Source: Myxococcales bacterium
Lineage (GTDB): Bacteria; Myxococcota_A; Polyangia; Haliangiales; Haliangiaceae
Length of the DNA: 64,000 nucleotides
Reading direction: 5' to 3'
NCBI GenBank assembly: GCA_016720595.1
Contig: JADKKI010000037.1
Coordinates: 1-64,000 of the forward strand
Part shown: in pieces, positions 27,858 to 38,034 of the stretch
Layout: every line of letters starts with the position of its first letter
Position numbering within the stretch: position 1 is the first letter of the stretch
Notes under the pieces: generated by a model
What the model saw: the letters and a program-made list of their open reading frames with translations, nothing else
What the model was told of the DNA's origin: nothing
Databases searched by the model: none
Program-made: the position numbers and the translations under genes

Positions 27858-29306
27858 ATGGCGCTCCTCGACGACCGCAAGATCGAAGAGATCGTCACGC
27901 GCGTGCTCGAGCGGCTGGGTGGGGGGCCAACCGCCGCTCCAGCACGCGGCGTGGCACCCCAGGTCGAGCCCAAGAAGGGGGCGAACATCCCGCGCGGCAC
28001 CAACGGTGTCTATGCGGATGCGGATGCGGCGGCGAAGGCCGCGCGCAAGGCGTTCGAGCAGAACGAGAAGACCAGCGTCTCGACCAAGGTCAAGATGGTC
28101 GCGGCGATGCGGAAGGCCGTGCTCGCCAACCTCGAGAAGCTCTCGCAGTACGCCGTCGAAGAGACCGGCCTCGGGCGTTACGAGGACAAGCTCGAGAAGA
28201 ACCGGCTGGTCGCCGAGAAGACGCCAGGGCCGGAGATCCTCCAGACCGTCGCGTACACCGGCGATCACGGCCTGATGCTGACCGAGCGCGCGCCGTACGG
28301 CGTGCTCCTCGCGATCACGCCGGTCACCAACTCCACCGAGACCATCATCTGCAACGCGATCGGGATGATCGCGGCCGGCAATGCGGTGGTGTTCAACGTC
28401 CACCCGTCGGCGGCGCAGGTCTGCAACTGGTGCGTGCACCTGCTGAACGACGCGATCCAGTCGGTGGGCGGTCCGCGCGACGTGATCGTCTCCGTCGAGC
28501 GGCCCACGATCGAGAGCGCGAACCTCCTGATGAAGCACCCGATGGTGCGCCTCATCGTGGTCACCGGCGGTCCGGCCGTCGTGAAGGCCGCGATGAACTC
28601 GGGCAAGAAGGCGATCGGCGCCGGACCGGGTAACCCGCCTGCCGTCGTCGACGAGACGGCGAACCTCGCGAAGGCCGCCGATGCGATCGTCCGCGGCGCC
28701 ACGCTCGACAACAACATCGTCTGCATCGCCGAGAAGGAGATCATCGCGGTCGAATCGATCGCCAAGGATCTCGTCCGCGAGCTGCAGAAGCAGCCGGTGC
28801 TGCTGCTCGACGCTCGTCAGGTCAAGGAGCTCGAGAAGGTCGTGCTCGAAGGCGATCACGTCAACAAAGACTTCGTGGGCAAGGACGCGGGCGTGATCGC
28901 CAAGGCCGCCGGCATCGGTGGTCACGGCCACGATCTGCGGATGATCCTGTGCGAGGTCGACGAGCAGCACCCGTTCGTCCAGCACGAGCTGCTGATGCCC
29001 GTGGTCCCGCTGTTCCGCGCCAAGGACGCCGTCGAGGCGATCGCTGCGGCGCTGCGCGTGGAGCACGGCTTCCACCACACCGCCACGATGCACTCGCTCA
29101 ACGTCGACAACATGGCGTCGATGGCGCGCCTGTGTAACTGCAGCATCTTCGTCAAGAACGAGGCCTCGTACGCTGGCCTCGCGCTCGGCGGCGAGGGCTA
29201 CACCTCGTTCACGATCGCGAGCCCCACGGGCGAGGGCCTGACCACCGCCGTGCACTTCACGCGCGAGCGCCGCTGCACCCTCAAAGAAGCGTTCCGGTTC
29301 GTCTGA
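27858..29306 (+). CDS. microcompartment CoA-acylating aldehyde dehydrogenase with encapsulation helix
   Basis: This 482-residue enzyme is of the PduP/EutE type and should oxidise an aldehyde to an acyl-CoA with NAD inside the shell. Residues 1-20 form an amphipathic helix ('LLDDRKIEEIVTRVLERL') joined by a Gly/Pro/Ala linker (21-45), the usual encapsulation signal. The catalytic domain shows 'APYGVLLAITPVTNSTETII', 'MVRLIVVTGGP' and the active-site Cys at about 289 in 'TLDNNIVCIAEKEII'. It lies between the vertex-protein gene and the second BMC-T gene. The aldehyde source is not encoded nearby, so the substrate is unknown. Confidence 0.93.
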   Translation: MALLDDRKIEEIVTRVLERLGGGPTAAPARGVAPQVEPKKGANIPRGTNGVYADADAAAKAARKAFEQNEKTSVSTKVKMVAAMRKAVLANLEKLSQYAVEETGLGRYEDKLEKNRLVAEKTPGPEILQTVAYTGDHGLMLTERAPYGVLLAITPVTNSTETIICNAIGMIAAGNAVVFNVHPSAAQVCNWCVHLLNDAIQSVGGPRDVIVSVERPTIESANLLMKHPMVRLIVVTGGPAVVKAAMNSGKKAIGAGPGNPPAVVDETANLAKAADAIVRGATLDNNIVCIAEKEIIAVESIAKDLVRELQKQPVLLLDARQVKELEKVVLEGDHVNKDFVGKDAGVIAKAAGIGGHGHDLRMILCEVDEQHPFVQHELLMPVVPLFRAKDAVEAIAAALRVEHGFHHTATMHSLNVDNMASMARLCNCSIFVKNEASYAGLALGGEGYTSFTIASPTGEGLTTAVHFTRERRCTLKEAFRFV

Positions 29307-29308
29307 GC

Positions 29309-29890
29309 ATGCCGCGCGGCCCCGCACTCGGCGTGCTCGAGGTCGGGACGATCGCGAAGGGCATCGTCGTCGCCGACGCGGCACTCAAGCGCTCGCCCGC
29401 GCTGCTCGTGCACTCGCGCGCCGTCTCCGGCGGCAAGCACCTCGTGATGCTCGAGGGCGGCGTGGCCGAGGTGTTCGAGGCGATGGCCGCGGGTCGCGAG
29501 ATGGCGGGCACGACGCTGCTCGACTCGGTCGAGCTCGCGGCCGCCGACGATCAGGTGTGGCCGATGCTCGGCGCGCCGGTGACCCCGCCCGACTGGACCG
29601 ACGACCCCACCGCCGAGGCGGTGGCGATCATCGAGACCCGCACCGTGTGCGCCGCGATCGCTGCGGCCGACGCCGCGTGCAAGGTCGCCGAGGTCACCGT
29701 GCGTGACGTGCGGTTCGCCGTGGATCTCGCGGGCAAGGCGTACTTCACGCTGACCGGCACGCTCGACGCGATCCAGGCCGCGGCGGAGGCGGCCAACGAG
29801 GCGATCGTGCTGCCGTCGGCGGATCGGCTGATCGGGCTCGAAGTCATCGCGCAGCCGTCGCCGGATCTGCGCGGCCGGCTGTTCCGCTGA
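29309..29890 (+). CDS. BMC-T microcompartment shell protein, second type
   Basis: The 193-residue protein has two BMC domains: 'ALGVLEVGTIAKGIVVADAA' to 'VFEAMAAGREMAG' and 'AVAIIETRTVCAAIAAADAA' to 'IQAAAEAANEAIV'. From memory it resembles the H. ochraceum BMC-T Hoch_5816, distinct from the first BMC-T here. The ATG follows the dehydrogenase stop by two bases. The pseudohexamer adds a second pore type to the shell. Last gene of the operon. Confidence 0.92.
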   Translation: MPRGPALGVLEVGTIAKGIVVADAALKRSPALLVHSRAVSGGKHLVMLEGGVAEVFEAMAAGREMAGTTLLDSVELAAADDQVWPMLGAPVTPPDWTDDPTAEAVAIIETRTVCAAIAAADAACKVAEVTVRDVRFAVDLAGKAYFTLTGTLDAIQAAAEAANEAIVLPSADRLIGLEVIAQPSPDLRGRLFR

Positions 29891-29944
29891 GGATTCTCCG
29901 CGGCATCGGGACATGAACGGTGCGGGCCGCGTAGGATGGTCCGT

Positions 29945-30755
29945 ATGCGCTTCGCATCGGCTACCGTCGTCGGCGCGCTCGTCGTGAGCGGAACGGTGGC
30001 GGGCGCTCAACCGGTCTCGCCACCGACCGAGACCGGCGAGACGACGGCGGTGTCGTACGACGAGTCCACCACCGAGTTTGGGCGGCTTCACCTCGCCGCA
30101 CAGGTGCTCGGCTACCAGTTCTCCAAGCCTACCGGCGGCCTGGTCGCGGCGGCGTCGGCCGTGTTCGAGCTCCATCCGCGGTTGTTCGTGAATGCCCGGG
30201 TCGCGGTGCATCCCGGGTCTCAACGCGACGCCTTTCGCCCGGGGCATCCAGATCGTCGCGATGAACAAGCTCGAGGTCGAGTACGACCACGTCACGCTCA
30301 AGCAGGAGCGCACGGGCAACCTCATCAACGAGACGTTCGTCAAGGTCCCGCATCTCAACCGCAAGCGCGGCGGGCTCGAAGCGTCGATCCTGGTCGCCCG
30401 GGGCGGAGCCAAGTTCGACAACGCGGGCGTGACGATCGAGACGACCACCTCCGCGCTGATCGGCGCGGTCGGCGTCAACGCGATGGACACGCACGGTTAC
30501 GTCACGAGTCTCGAGAACGTGGGCAAGCTCAAGAGCTTCCTGTGGACCAACGGCGGGCTCGACCTCCTCGTCGATCTCACGCGTAGCTACGAGATCGAAC
30601 CCGACGACAAGGGCAGGCGCTTCGGTGGGCGAATCTGGGGTGAGACGCTGTTCCGGCGTCACCTCGGCATCGCGACCCGCATCGAGCTCGGGAAGTATCC
30701 GGGGCAGGCCGGGTGGATCTTTCTGGTCGGCGTCGGCGGAGCTCTTCACCTCTAG
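29945..30755 (+). pseudogene. secreted or outer-membrane protein, one frameshift
   Basis: A signal peptide ('FASATVVGALVVSGTVAGA') leads into an all-beta-looking protein: 'GRLHLAAQVLGYQFSKP', 'VFELHPRLFVNARVAVHPG', then in another frame 'LNATPFARGIQIV', 'VEYDHVTLKQERTG' and a C-terminal 'GWIFLVGVGGALHL' typical of a final beta strand. The frame changes near 30209-30214; removing one base from CCCGGG gives 'HPGLNATPFARG' and one open frame of about 270 codons. It starts 55 bases after the microcompartment operon on the same strand but looks unrelated. No family recognised. Confidence 0.62.
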
Positions 30756-30764
30756 GAGTGATCG

Positions 30765-31148
30765 ATGAAGCTGTTGTCCTTGGTCGTTGTCATGGCCTTC
30801 GTCTCGGCGTGCGGTGGTGCGAGTAAAGGCGGTGCGTCGAAGGGACCCGACGCGACCTGTCCGGCGACCGATGGTCAGGTCAAGAAGCAGTGCGGCTGTC
30901 GTCCGTCCGAGGCCAAGTTCCTCGCGCAGATGGATGCCGAGGGGCCCGCGGCGGATCCGATGCGGGATCCGGCTCGGAAGTGCGCAAACGGCCGCAACCC
31001 CGGCGTGATGATGGCCCAGTGCCTGAAGCCCGTCACCGACGGTCACCTGGCGATGTCGAGCCTCGCCGACATCTGGGCCAGCGTCGCCAAGGATGTCGAC
31101 GACGGCAGCTTCAACGTCTGCTTCGCGCTGTACCAGGGCCTGAACTGA
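30765..31148 (+). CDS. small Cys-containing lipoprotein
   Basis: A 127-residue lipoprotein with signal 'LSLVVVMAFVSAC' (lipobox SAC-GG) and a Gly/Lys/Ser linker. The mature region has several Cys ('DATCPATD', 'KKQCGCRPSEAKF', 'ARKCANGRNPG', 'MMAQCLKP', 'FNVCFALYQG') that probably form disulfides. A purine-rich leader (AGGAGTGATCG) precedes the ATG. No family recognised. It follows the preceding gene by 9 bases and may share its transcript. Confidence 0.68.
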   Translation: MKLLSLVVVMAFVSACGGASKGGASKGPDATCPATDGQVKKQCGCRPSEAKFLAQMDAEGPAADPMRDPARKCANGRNPGVMMAQCLKPVTDGHLAMSSLADIWASVAKDVDDGSFNVCFALYQGLN

Positions 31149-31190
31149 GCGCGTCTCGTGTCGGCCTGGGTGCGGCGAACGTCGCCGACC

Positions 31191-32132
31191 TCACAGCGAT
31201 GGCAGCGCGAACACCTTGACCTGGTTCTTCGTGAACAACGGGACCAGGATCAGCTTCCGCTTCGTGTCGAGGCCGATGTCCGCCGGCGCCTCGACCCCAC
31301 TCACGATCTCCTTCCACTCGCCGCTCACCTTGCCTCGGTAGATCGCCTTGCCGCCCCAGCTCGAGACCAGGAGGTCGCCGTGCTCGAGAACGACGAGACC
31401 GTCGAGCTCGCCCTTGGGAGGCATCGAACCAGGGAGCTTCTTGCCGGCGACGTCCACGGCGTAGACCTCACCCGATCCGAACGTGGCGACCTCGACCGTG
31501 CCGTCCTCGCCCATGGCGAGGCCGTTCGGTGCGCCGAGGCCCTTGCCGCTCGCTCGCTTCGTCACCACGCCGGCACCGCTGACGTGATAGACGGCGTCCG
31601 CTCCGTTGGGCTGGAGCTTCGCGTCGAAGCCGCTGTCGGTGACCAGGACGCCACCGGCGCCATCGGCGACCACGTCGTTGAGAAACGTCGCCCCTTCGAT
31701 CTTGATGTCGTCCAGCTGCTTGCCGGTCTTGCGGTCGAAGCGGCGGAGCACGCTGATGTCCGCGACGTAGAACGTGCCACCGACGATCGCCGAGCCCTTG
31801 GGCCCGTCGAGCTTGATGTCGGCCGCCGCGCCATCGATCCACCTGGTCACGGTGCCGTCGGGCTTGAGCGCGGAGATGAAGCCGTTGTCGTCGGCATCGA
31901 CCTCCCCGCCGTTGATGTTCGAGACGAGATAGACGTCGTTGTCGGCGTCGTACAGGACGGACTCGGGCGTCATGAAACCCTCGACCGTCAACGCCGCCTT
32001 GGGAGACTCCGGCGGCGTCGGCGGATCCTCCGTCTTGACCGGCGGGGGCGTCGGAGCCTTCTCGGGGGCCTTGTCGGCCTTGCTCCCGCACCCCAAGGCC
32101 ACGGCGAGGGCCAACCACATCGCGTGCTTCAT
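31191..32132 (-). CDS. SMP-30/gluconolactonase-like beta-propeller lipoprotein
   Basis: The signal 'MWLALAVALGC' gives a lipoprotein with a long Pro/Lys linker, followed by a beta-propeller: repeated strands such as 'ESVLYDADNDVYLVSNINGG', 'FYVADISVLRRFDRKTGKQL', 'NDVVADGAGGVLVTDSGF' and 'GAPNGLAMGEDGTVEVA', in the manner of SMP-30 or NHL-type propellers. Family members hydrolyse lactones or bind ligands; the metal ligands cannot be assigned by eye here, so only the fold is claimed. It is convergent with the small lipoprotein gene. Confidence 0.68.
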   Translation of the reverse strand: MKHAMWLALAVALGCGSKADKAPEKAPTPPPVKTEDPPTPPESPKAALTVEGFMTPESVLYDADNDVYLVSNINGGEVDADDNGFISALKPDGTVTRWIDGAAADIKLDGPKGSAIVGGTFYVADISVLRRFDRKTGKQLDDIKIEGATFLNDVVADGAGGVLVTDSGFDAKLQPNGADAVYHVSGAGVVTKRASGKGLGAPNGLAMGEDGTVEVATFGSGEVYAVDVAGKKLPGSMPPKGELDGLVVLEHGDLLVSSWGGKAIYRGKVSGEWKEIVSGVEAPADIGLDTKRKLILVPLFTKNQVKVFALPSL

Positions 32133-32202
32133 GCGGCGACACTACGATAGTTCCGTAACCGATCCCCTGTCACATCCGGTACCGGGCCTGCACTAGGCCC
32201 GC

Positions 32203-32847
32203 ATGGATCATCGCTGGGTGCTGTTCGTTGCAGGGCTGGCTGCGTGCGGGAAGGGGGGCGGGGGCGGCGGAGGGCAGGCCGCTGATGGAGTCACGATCGC
32301 GACCAAGACGCGGACCGTGCCGCTCGATCCACTGGCCTACGAGGTCACGGGGACGCTCCCCGACTGGGCGCAGGGCGAAGGGCAGTACGGCCACGGGCGA
32401 GGTGAGCTCTACGTCGAGGCCCCGACGCGCGACACCCTCGCCTCGATCGTGTTCCGCGGGTGGCATCGGTACGCCTCGAGTGGCACGCCCGCGGAGGATG
32501 CGAAGCCGATGGCGGCGAACGCGCTCAAGAAGCCGACCATCGGGGCGCTGCCGATCACCGCAGGCAGCAAGCTCCACCTCGTCGAGGACACGTTCGAGAT
32601 CGCGCCCGGCGCCTGGGCGTTCGCCGTGGCCTGGAGCGATCCAGCGCACGACGATGATCCGCTCGGGGTCTACGCCGAGGTTGCCGTCGCCCAGGCCGGT
32701 GCGGGGGACGCAGCGTCTCCGATGCACGGCTTCACCTGCGAGATCACGCTGGTCCACAAGCTTCCGAAGGATCCGGACTACCTCTCGCGCTGGAAGGAGC
32801 TCGCGCAGCTGTGCGCGGCCGGCAAGCTCGCGAAGGTCAAGCGATGA
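32203..32847 (+). CDS. lipoprotein of unknown function
   Basis: A 214-residue product with a short signal ('WVLFVAGLAAC') and a Gly-run linker after the lipobox. The mature domain ('AYEVTGTLPDWAQGEG', 'GSKLHLVEDTFEIAPGAWAF', 'HGFTCEITLVHKLPKDPDYL') is not recognised. Its stop overlaps the next start (ATGA at 32844-32847), so the two lipoproteins are translationally coupled and may act together at the envelope. Confidence 0.65.
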   Translation: MDHRWVLFVAGLAACGKGGGGGGGQAADGVTIATKTRTVPLDPLAYEVTGTLPDWAQGEGQYGHGRGELYVEAPTRDTLASIVFRGWHRYASSGTPAEDAKPMAANALKKPTIGALPITAGSKLHLVEDTFEIAPGAWAFAVAWSDPAHDDDPLGVYAEVAVAQAGAGDAASPMHGFTCEITLVHKLPKDPDYLSRWKELAQLCAAGKLAKVKR

Positions 32848-34403
32848 GGTGGATGCTGGGTCTCGTGCTGATGGTCGCGGCGTGCGGAGGCTCGAAGGAA
32901 GCCGCCCCCACCGCCGGCAGCGGCTCGGATCGCGCTGGCTCGGCCGCGGCGGTCGCGCTCCCACCCGAGGGCCCGGTCGAGATCACGGTGACCCCGATCG
33001 CCACTGGCAACCTCTACGTCCAGGACGGCCTCGGCAAGGGGAGCTACTACCCCAGCCCCGAGCTCGTGATCACCGCGAACGTGGCGGGGCCGGCGGGCAC
33101 CGTGATCGCGTGGCAAGGCCAGACCGCGAAGCTGACCGATCAGCCGCTGGCGATCGCGATCGACATCCGCGACCTGGCCTTGCGCGCCGAGCTCGGCGCG
33201 AAGCACCATCGTCTGCCCATCGTGGTGACGGCTCCCGGCAAGCCGGCGGTGACGGCGACCATCGCCTTCGATGCGGGTCCGGAGATCGCGTTCCTCGCCG
33301 CGGCCGCGAAGCAGCCGGTCGCGTTCCCAGGAGACGATCGGTCGACGCAGCGCGCCGATGTCGCGATGATCGTGTTCGACGGTGGCTTCTACGCGGGGAC
33401 GATCAGCAAGCGCGAGGGCGCGGTCCGGCTGTACGACACCGATGTTGTGGTGTTCCGCACGCAGAAGGATCGCGTGGTCAAGGACTGCGGCGCGTACTCC
33501 GATGGCAAGACGCAGGTCCGCCGGAAGATCCTGGCGCGCGACGCGGACGATGCGATCTACGACCGCCGCACGGGCAAGCAGGTGGCGACCCGATCGTTCG
33601 CGGCCTCCAGCGAAGCCTCGTGCGAGAAGTCGTTCGTGATGGGCGGTGCCACGCCCGATGGCAAGTTCGAGACGCTCGATCAGACGTTCAGCGAGGCCGA
33701 CGAGCATGCGTGGATCTCGACCTTCCTCACCGCGCCGACCGGCGCCGAGATCGAGGTGCCCCCGACGACCGCGGCCGGGATCGCGAAGGCCGGCGCGAGC
33801 GCGATCGTCGCCTCGAGCGATCCGGGCACCGGCTTTCCGACGCCGGCGAACCTCGCGGCGCGGATGAGGGCTCTCGGCTGGCAGCCAAATGCACCGACGG
33901 TGTCCAAGGATCCGTACCCGGCGAAGCTGCGGATCTCGAGCGGCTCATCCGAAGGACCGTGCGTCACCCTCTACGACTACAGCGGTGCCGACCGACAGCC
34001 CAAGCCGACCGTCGTTCACGTCGGTCCGCGGCGCGCGCTCTACGCCACCATCGACGAGCCCGCACGCAGGCCGTGGCTCGACAAGGTCGCCGCGAAGCTC
34101 CCGACCATGAAGCCGGAGAGCGCGAAGGCCCTCGGTGGGCTGTTCGCGGGCACCGGCCTGCACACCGAGAAGGACAAGTTCAGCTTGAACACTGACGATG
34201 CCACCGACGAGCCACGCTCGTGGACGGCGCGAGGCAATGACCGCGAGGACTACACGATGGTCACCGTCGAGATCAGCTACTACGGCCATCTGCTGGGGCC
34301 TGGAGCCGACGCCGAGGTCGCAGTGTCAGGTGATCGCGTCGTGATCGTCGGGTGCCTGGCTGCGGCGGAGCGCAAGGCCGCGCTCGCTGCGCTCATTCGG
34401 TGA
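32844..34403 (+). CDS. large lipoprotein of unknown function
   Basis: The 519-residue protein begins 'MRWMLGLVLMVAAC' with a lipobox, then an Ala/Ser/Gly linker. The body has an Ig-like start ('VEITVTPIATGNLYVQDGLG', 'VITANVAGPAGTVIAW'), a middle region ('RLYDTDVVVFRTQKDRVV') and a charged C-terminal third. I recognise no enzyme motif. Expression is coupled to the upstream lipoprotein through ATGA. It is convergent with the next gene. Confidence 0.68.
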   Translation: MRWMLGLVLMVAACGGSKEAAPTAGSGSDRAGSAAAVALPPEGPVEITVTPIATGNLYVQDGLGKGSYYPSPELVITANVAGPAGTVIAWQGQTAKLTDQPLAIAIDIRDLALRAELGAKHHRLPIVVTAPGKPAVTATIAFDAGPEIAFLAAAAKQPVAFPGDDRSTQRADVAMIVFDGGFYAGTISKREGAVRLYDTDVVVFRTQKDRVVKDCGAYSDGKTQVRRKILARDADDAIYDRRTGKQVATRSFAASSEASCEKSFVMGGATPDGKFETLDQTFSEADEHAWISTFLTAPTGAEIEVPPTTAAGIAKAGASAIVASSDPGTGFPTPANLAARMRALGWQPNAPTVSKDPYPAKLRISSGSSEGPCVTLYDYSGADRQPKPTVVHVGPRRALYATIDEPARRPWLDKVAAKLPTMKPESAKALGGLFAGTGLHTEKDKFSLNTDDATDEPRSWTARGNDREDYTMVTVEISYYGHLLGPGADAEVAVSGDRVVIVGCLAAAERKAALAALIR

Positions 34404-34411
34404 CGATCACC

Positions 34412-34942
34412 TCATGCGGCGCGGTCAGCCCGCCCGATCGGGTACCAGCCGTGCAGCTCGTCGCCGCGGGTGACCACGACCGCCATGACTGGCAGTTCGA
34501 GCGTGCCGCGCCGAATCTTCCGCTTGAGATCGCCCACGCACACCTCGAATCGCGATCGAGTGCCATCCTCGAACTGGACCTCGAAGTAGGAGACGCGAAA
34601 GTTCGTGGAAGGGGACAGGTCGCCCGGATTCACGCTCCGGGTCTCCTGAACACACGCCACCACTTCGACGAGCTCGCGCGCGACGGGGAGCTTCCCTTTC
34701 GCGCGCTCGTCAGCGGTCGCGATAAACAACACCAGCGCGAACACCGCGAGCGTGGCGCCGATCGTGAGCACGGTGCTTTGATCGAGTGCGAACCCGATCG
34801 TGACGAGCAAGGCACCGATCGCGAACATGGGAATGACCACGATGGCGCTGCGGAGTGGCACACGGGGCGTCGGCGCCGCCATCGCGGTCGTGTATTCGGG
34901 GCTCGCCTTCACGAGGGCGAAGTCTGGTGGTTCCGGGGCCAC
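34412..34942 (-). CDS. two-span membrane protein, unknown function
   Basis: The 176-residue product has a short cytoplasmic N-terminus, two adjacent membrane segments ('SAIVVIPMFAIGALLVTIGF' and 'STVLTIGATLAVFALVLFIA'), and a soluble C-terminal domain of beta character ('NFRVSYFEVQFEDGTRSRFE', 'TLELPVMAVVVTRGDELHGW'). It resembles small integral membrane proteins of unknown function, with no catalytic motif. It lies 18 bases after the cyclophilin gene on the same strand, so the two could be co-transcribed. Confidence 0.65.
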   Translation of the reverse strand: MAPEPPDFALVKASPEYTTAMAAPTPRVPLRSAIVVIPMFAIGALLVTIGFALDQSTVLTIGATLAVFALVLFIATADERAKGKLPVARELVEVVACVQETRSVNPGDLSPSTNFRVSYFEVQFEDGTRSRFEVCVGDLKRKIRRGTLELPVMAVVVTRGDELHGWYPIGRADRAA

Positions 34943-34960
34943 GGGAACTCGCCGTCGCCG

Positions 34961-35755
<795 letters not shown>

Positions 35756-35802
35756 GGCGCCCCGACCATGGCGCAAACGCATCCTCGCCGCAACACGGGC
35801 CG

Positions 35803-38034
35803 CTACATCGCGGGCCGGCGATGCGTCGGCGCCGGGGTGCGCTCGCGCTCGCCCTCGGGAGCCAGCCGCACGCGCACCGGCGGCTCGGGCGTGATCACGC
35901 TCGCGCGCTCCACCACCGGCGCCGCGATCCGCGCCGCGGCGAGCGTCAGCGTGCCGGCACCACAGGTCACCACGCGGCCGGGGATCCCGAGCCCCGTGGT
36001 CGACAGCCCATCGCACACCGCATCGTAGGTCTGCCCGGGCGGGGTCAGCACGGGCAGGTCGCCGCCGGCGCCGGCGATCCCCTGCAGCAGGAACTGCGGA
36101 GACTCGAGCAGCGCGGCACACACCTGGCGCAGGCTCGCCGGTGTCACGGCGCTCGCCGGCCCGTCGAGCGTCCCGACGATGCTGGTCAGGGCATCGTGCT
36201 CCGCGCCATCCGCGATCGCGGGCTCGCCGACGAGGCGATCCTTCAGCGCGGCGACGAGGTCCGCGGCGGTCGCCGTGGGATGGGCCGCGCCATCGGCGGC
36301 GAGCCGATCGACGAAGTCCATCGCGACCCACCCCGGGCGCGTACACGCACCATAGCGATCCTCCCACGACAGTCGCGCCTGGAAATCGAGGCCGCGGAAG
36401 CCGCGCTCGCTGTTGCGCAGGAACATGCCCACGCCGCGCTGGAACCCGAGCTCCTCGTACGGGATCGGGGCGCCCATCTGGCAGGCCATCGCGGACGTGC
36501 AGCACTGCCCGGTCTGGCACAGCTGCATCAGCCGGGTGCACGTCGTGGAGTTGACGCAGCTCTCGCCGTAGTCGGGGAACCGCGACAGCAGCGGGGCCGG
36601 ACCCCAGTCGAGCGCCGCGGAGGTCGCCGTGACAAGGGTCCGCGCATCGACGGCGGTGACCGCATCGCCGGGGCCATTCTTCCGGCGCGCCTCGTCGGCA
36701 TCGGAGATCACCCACGGGTCGAACACGTTGGGATAGGTGTACGGGCTCGGGCCGCAGCCCGCGTCGGGGGCCTGGCGGTTGAAGTAGTCGCCGCTGACGA
36801 TCGCCGCGAGGAGCGCCTTCAGCGAGTACCCGCTCTGCGCGAACCGGGTGGCGAGGCGATACAGCTCCTTGCTCGCCGCCTCGTTGCGCGGGAAGTAGTT
36901 CGCGATCGTCAGCTGCGTGCCCGTGGCCTTCTGCCACACGTCCTCGGTGATCTTGAGCGTCACCAGCCACGCGAGCGCGGTGTCCGGATCCGTGATCGCG
37001 GCATCGCCGGGGAGCGCCACCCCGCGCAGCGCCGCGAACCCGCGCGCGAGCGCGGCCTCCACGTCGTACACGGTGGAGCGCTTACCGGTGGCGCTCGCGA
37101 GCTTGCCATCGACGCCGGCGATGTCATCACCGAGCGAGGCCGGCGCCGCGAACGAGCCGCACCGCGTGCTCCAGCCCCACGGCCGCGTGCTGCCGTTGTC
37201 CACGAAGTTGTCCACGCGGAATGCCGCGTGCGCGCGTTCGTTGGTCACGCCCATCGACTGGCCGTAGATTGCCTTCTCGGCGAGCCCGGGCACCGGCCAG
37301 TGGCGATCGAGCGCCGGATCGTCGGAGTCCGTGACGCTCGCCTCGCTGTTGTGGCAACCGAGGCACACCGAGTCGCGGTGCAGGTAGCTGGCGTCGAACG
37401 TCGAGCCGAAGTCCTCACGTCGGGCCAGCTCCGCATCCACGGCGCCGACGTTGGCCGCGGGGATCGGGTGGCTGACCAGGGAGAACAGCTGCGCGCGATA
37501 GATCGGCGAGAGATCGTCGAGAGCGATCGCGCTGCGGGCGAGGTCGAGCATCGTGAAGCTCGTGCCATCCGCGCTCTGCGGCGCGCTCTTGTCACGGACG
37601 GCCATCGCGAGCGCAGGGGTCACGGTGCTGCGCAGCGGCTCGTCCCAGCAGTCCGCCTCGCTCTGGATGTCGAGGCGCTGCACGTGCAGCGCGTCCATCG
37701 CCACGTTGACCCAGCGCTCGGAGAACTCCGGCCGCGTCATGATCGCGCGCGCCACCGTGTCCTTCGGGTCATCGCCGAGGTCAGCCGCCGCCTGGTAGAG
37801 GTCCGCATAGACCTTGACCTCGGCCTGGCTCTTGGGCCGGCGGCCCACCAGCGAGAGGAAGCTCTGCCGCGCGAACGAGGCTGGATCTCCGCCGCACTGA
37901 TCGAACGTGTTGTCGCCGGGGCCATCCGGGCCGGCATCGGTGCCGGGGTTGGTGTCGTTGCCGCAGCCCTCGCAGCCTGGCAGCAGCGAGGTTGCGACGG
38001 TGGCGAGCGCCACGAGGAGGAGCGCGGAGCGCAT
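35803..38034 (-). CDS. DUF1549/DUF1592-like secreted protein paired with DUF1501
   Basis: The 743-residue lipoprotein (signal ending 'SLLPGC') has '[20 protein letters not shown]' and '[20 protein letters not shown]' near its N-terminus, like the planctomycete/myxobacterial DUF1549-DUF1592 group, and one CxxCH heme motif ('[13 protein letters not shown]'), so it may carry a c-type heme. A Cys cluster '[20 protein letters not shown]' follows. Its start overlaps the stop of the DUF1501 gene (TGATG), the usual pairing of these families. The biochemical role of these pairs is unknown. Confidence 0.7.
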   Translation of the reverse strand: MRSALLLVALATVATSLLPGCEGCGNDTNPGTDAGPDGPGDNTFDQCGGDPASFARQSFLSLVGRRPKSQAEVKVYADLYQAAADLGDDPKDTVARAIMTRPEFSERWVNVAMDALHVQRLDIQSEADCWDEPLRSTVTPALAMAVRDKSAPQSADGTSFTMLDLARSAIALDDLSPIYRAQLFSLVSHPIPAANVGAVDAELARREDFGSTFDASYLHRDSVCLGCHNSEASVTDSDDPALDRHWPVPGLAEKAIYGQSMGVTNERAHAAFRVDNFVDNGSTRPWGWSTRCGSFAAPASLGDDIAGVDGKLASATGKRSTVYDVEAALARGFAALRGVALPGDAAITDPDTALAWLVTLKITEDVWQKATGTQLTIANYFPRNEAASKELYRLATRFAQSGYSLKALLAAIVSGDYFNRQAPDAGCGPSPYTYPNVFDPWVISDADEARRKNGPGDAVTAVDARTLVTATSAALDWGPAPLLSRFPDYGESCVNSTTCTRLMQLCQTGQCCTSAMACQMGAPIPYEELGFQRGVGMFLRNSERGFRGLDFQARLSWEDRYGACTRPGWVAMDFVDRLAADGAAHPTATAADLVAALKDRLVGEPAIADGAEHDALTSIVGTLDGPASAVTPASLRQVCAALLESPQFLLQGIAGAGGDLPVLTPPGQTYDAVCDGLSTTGLGIPGRVVTCGAGTLTLAAARIAAPVVERASVITPEPPVRVRLAPEGERERTPAPTHRRPAM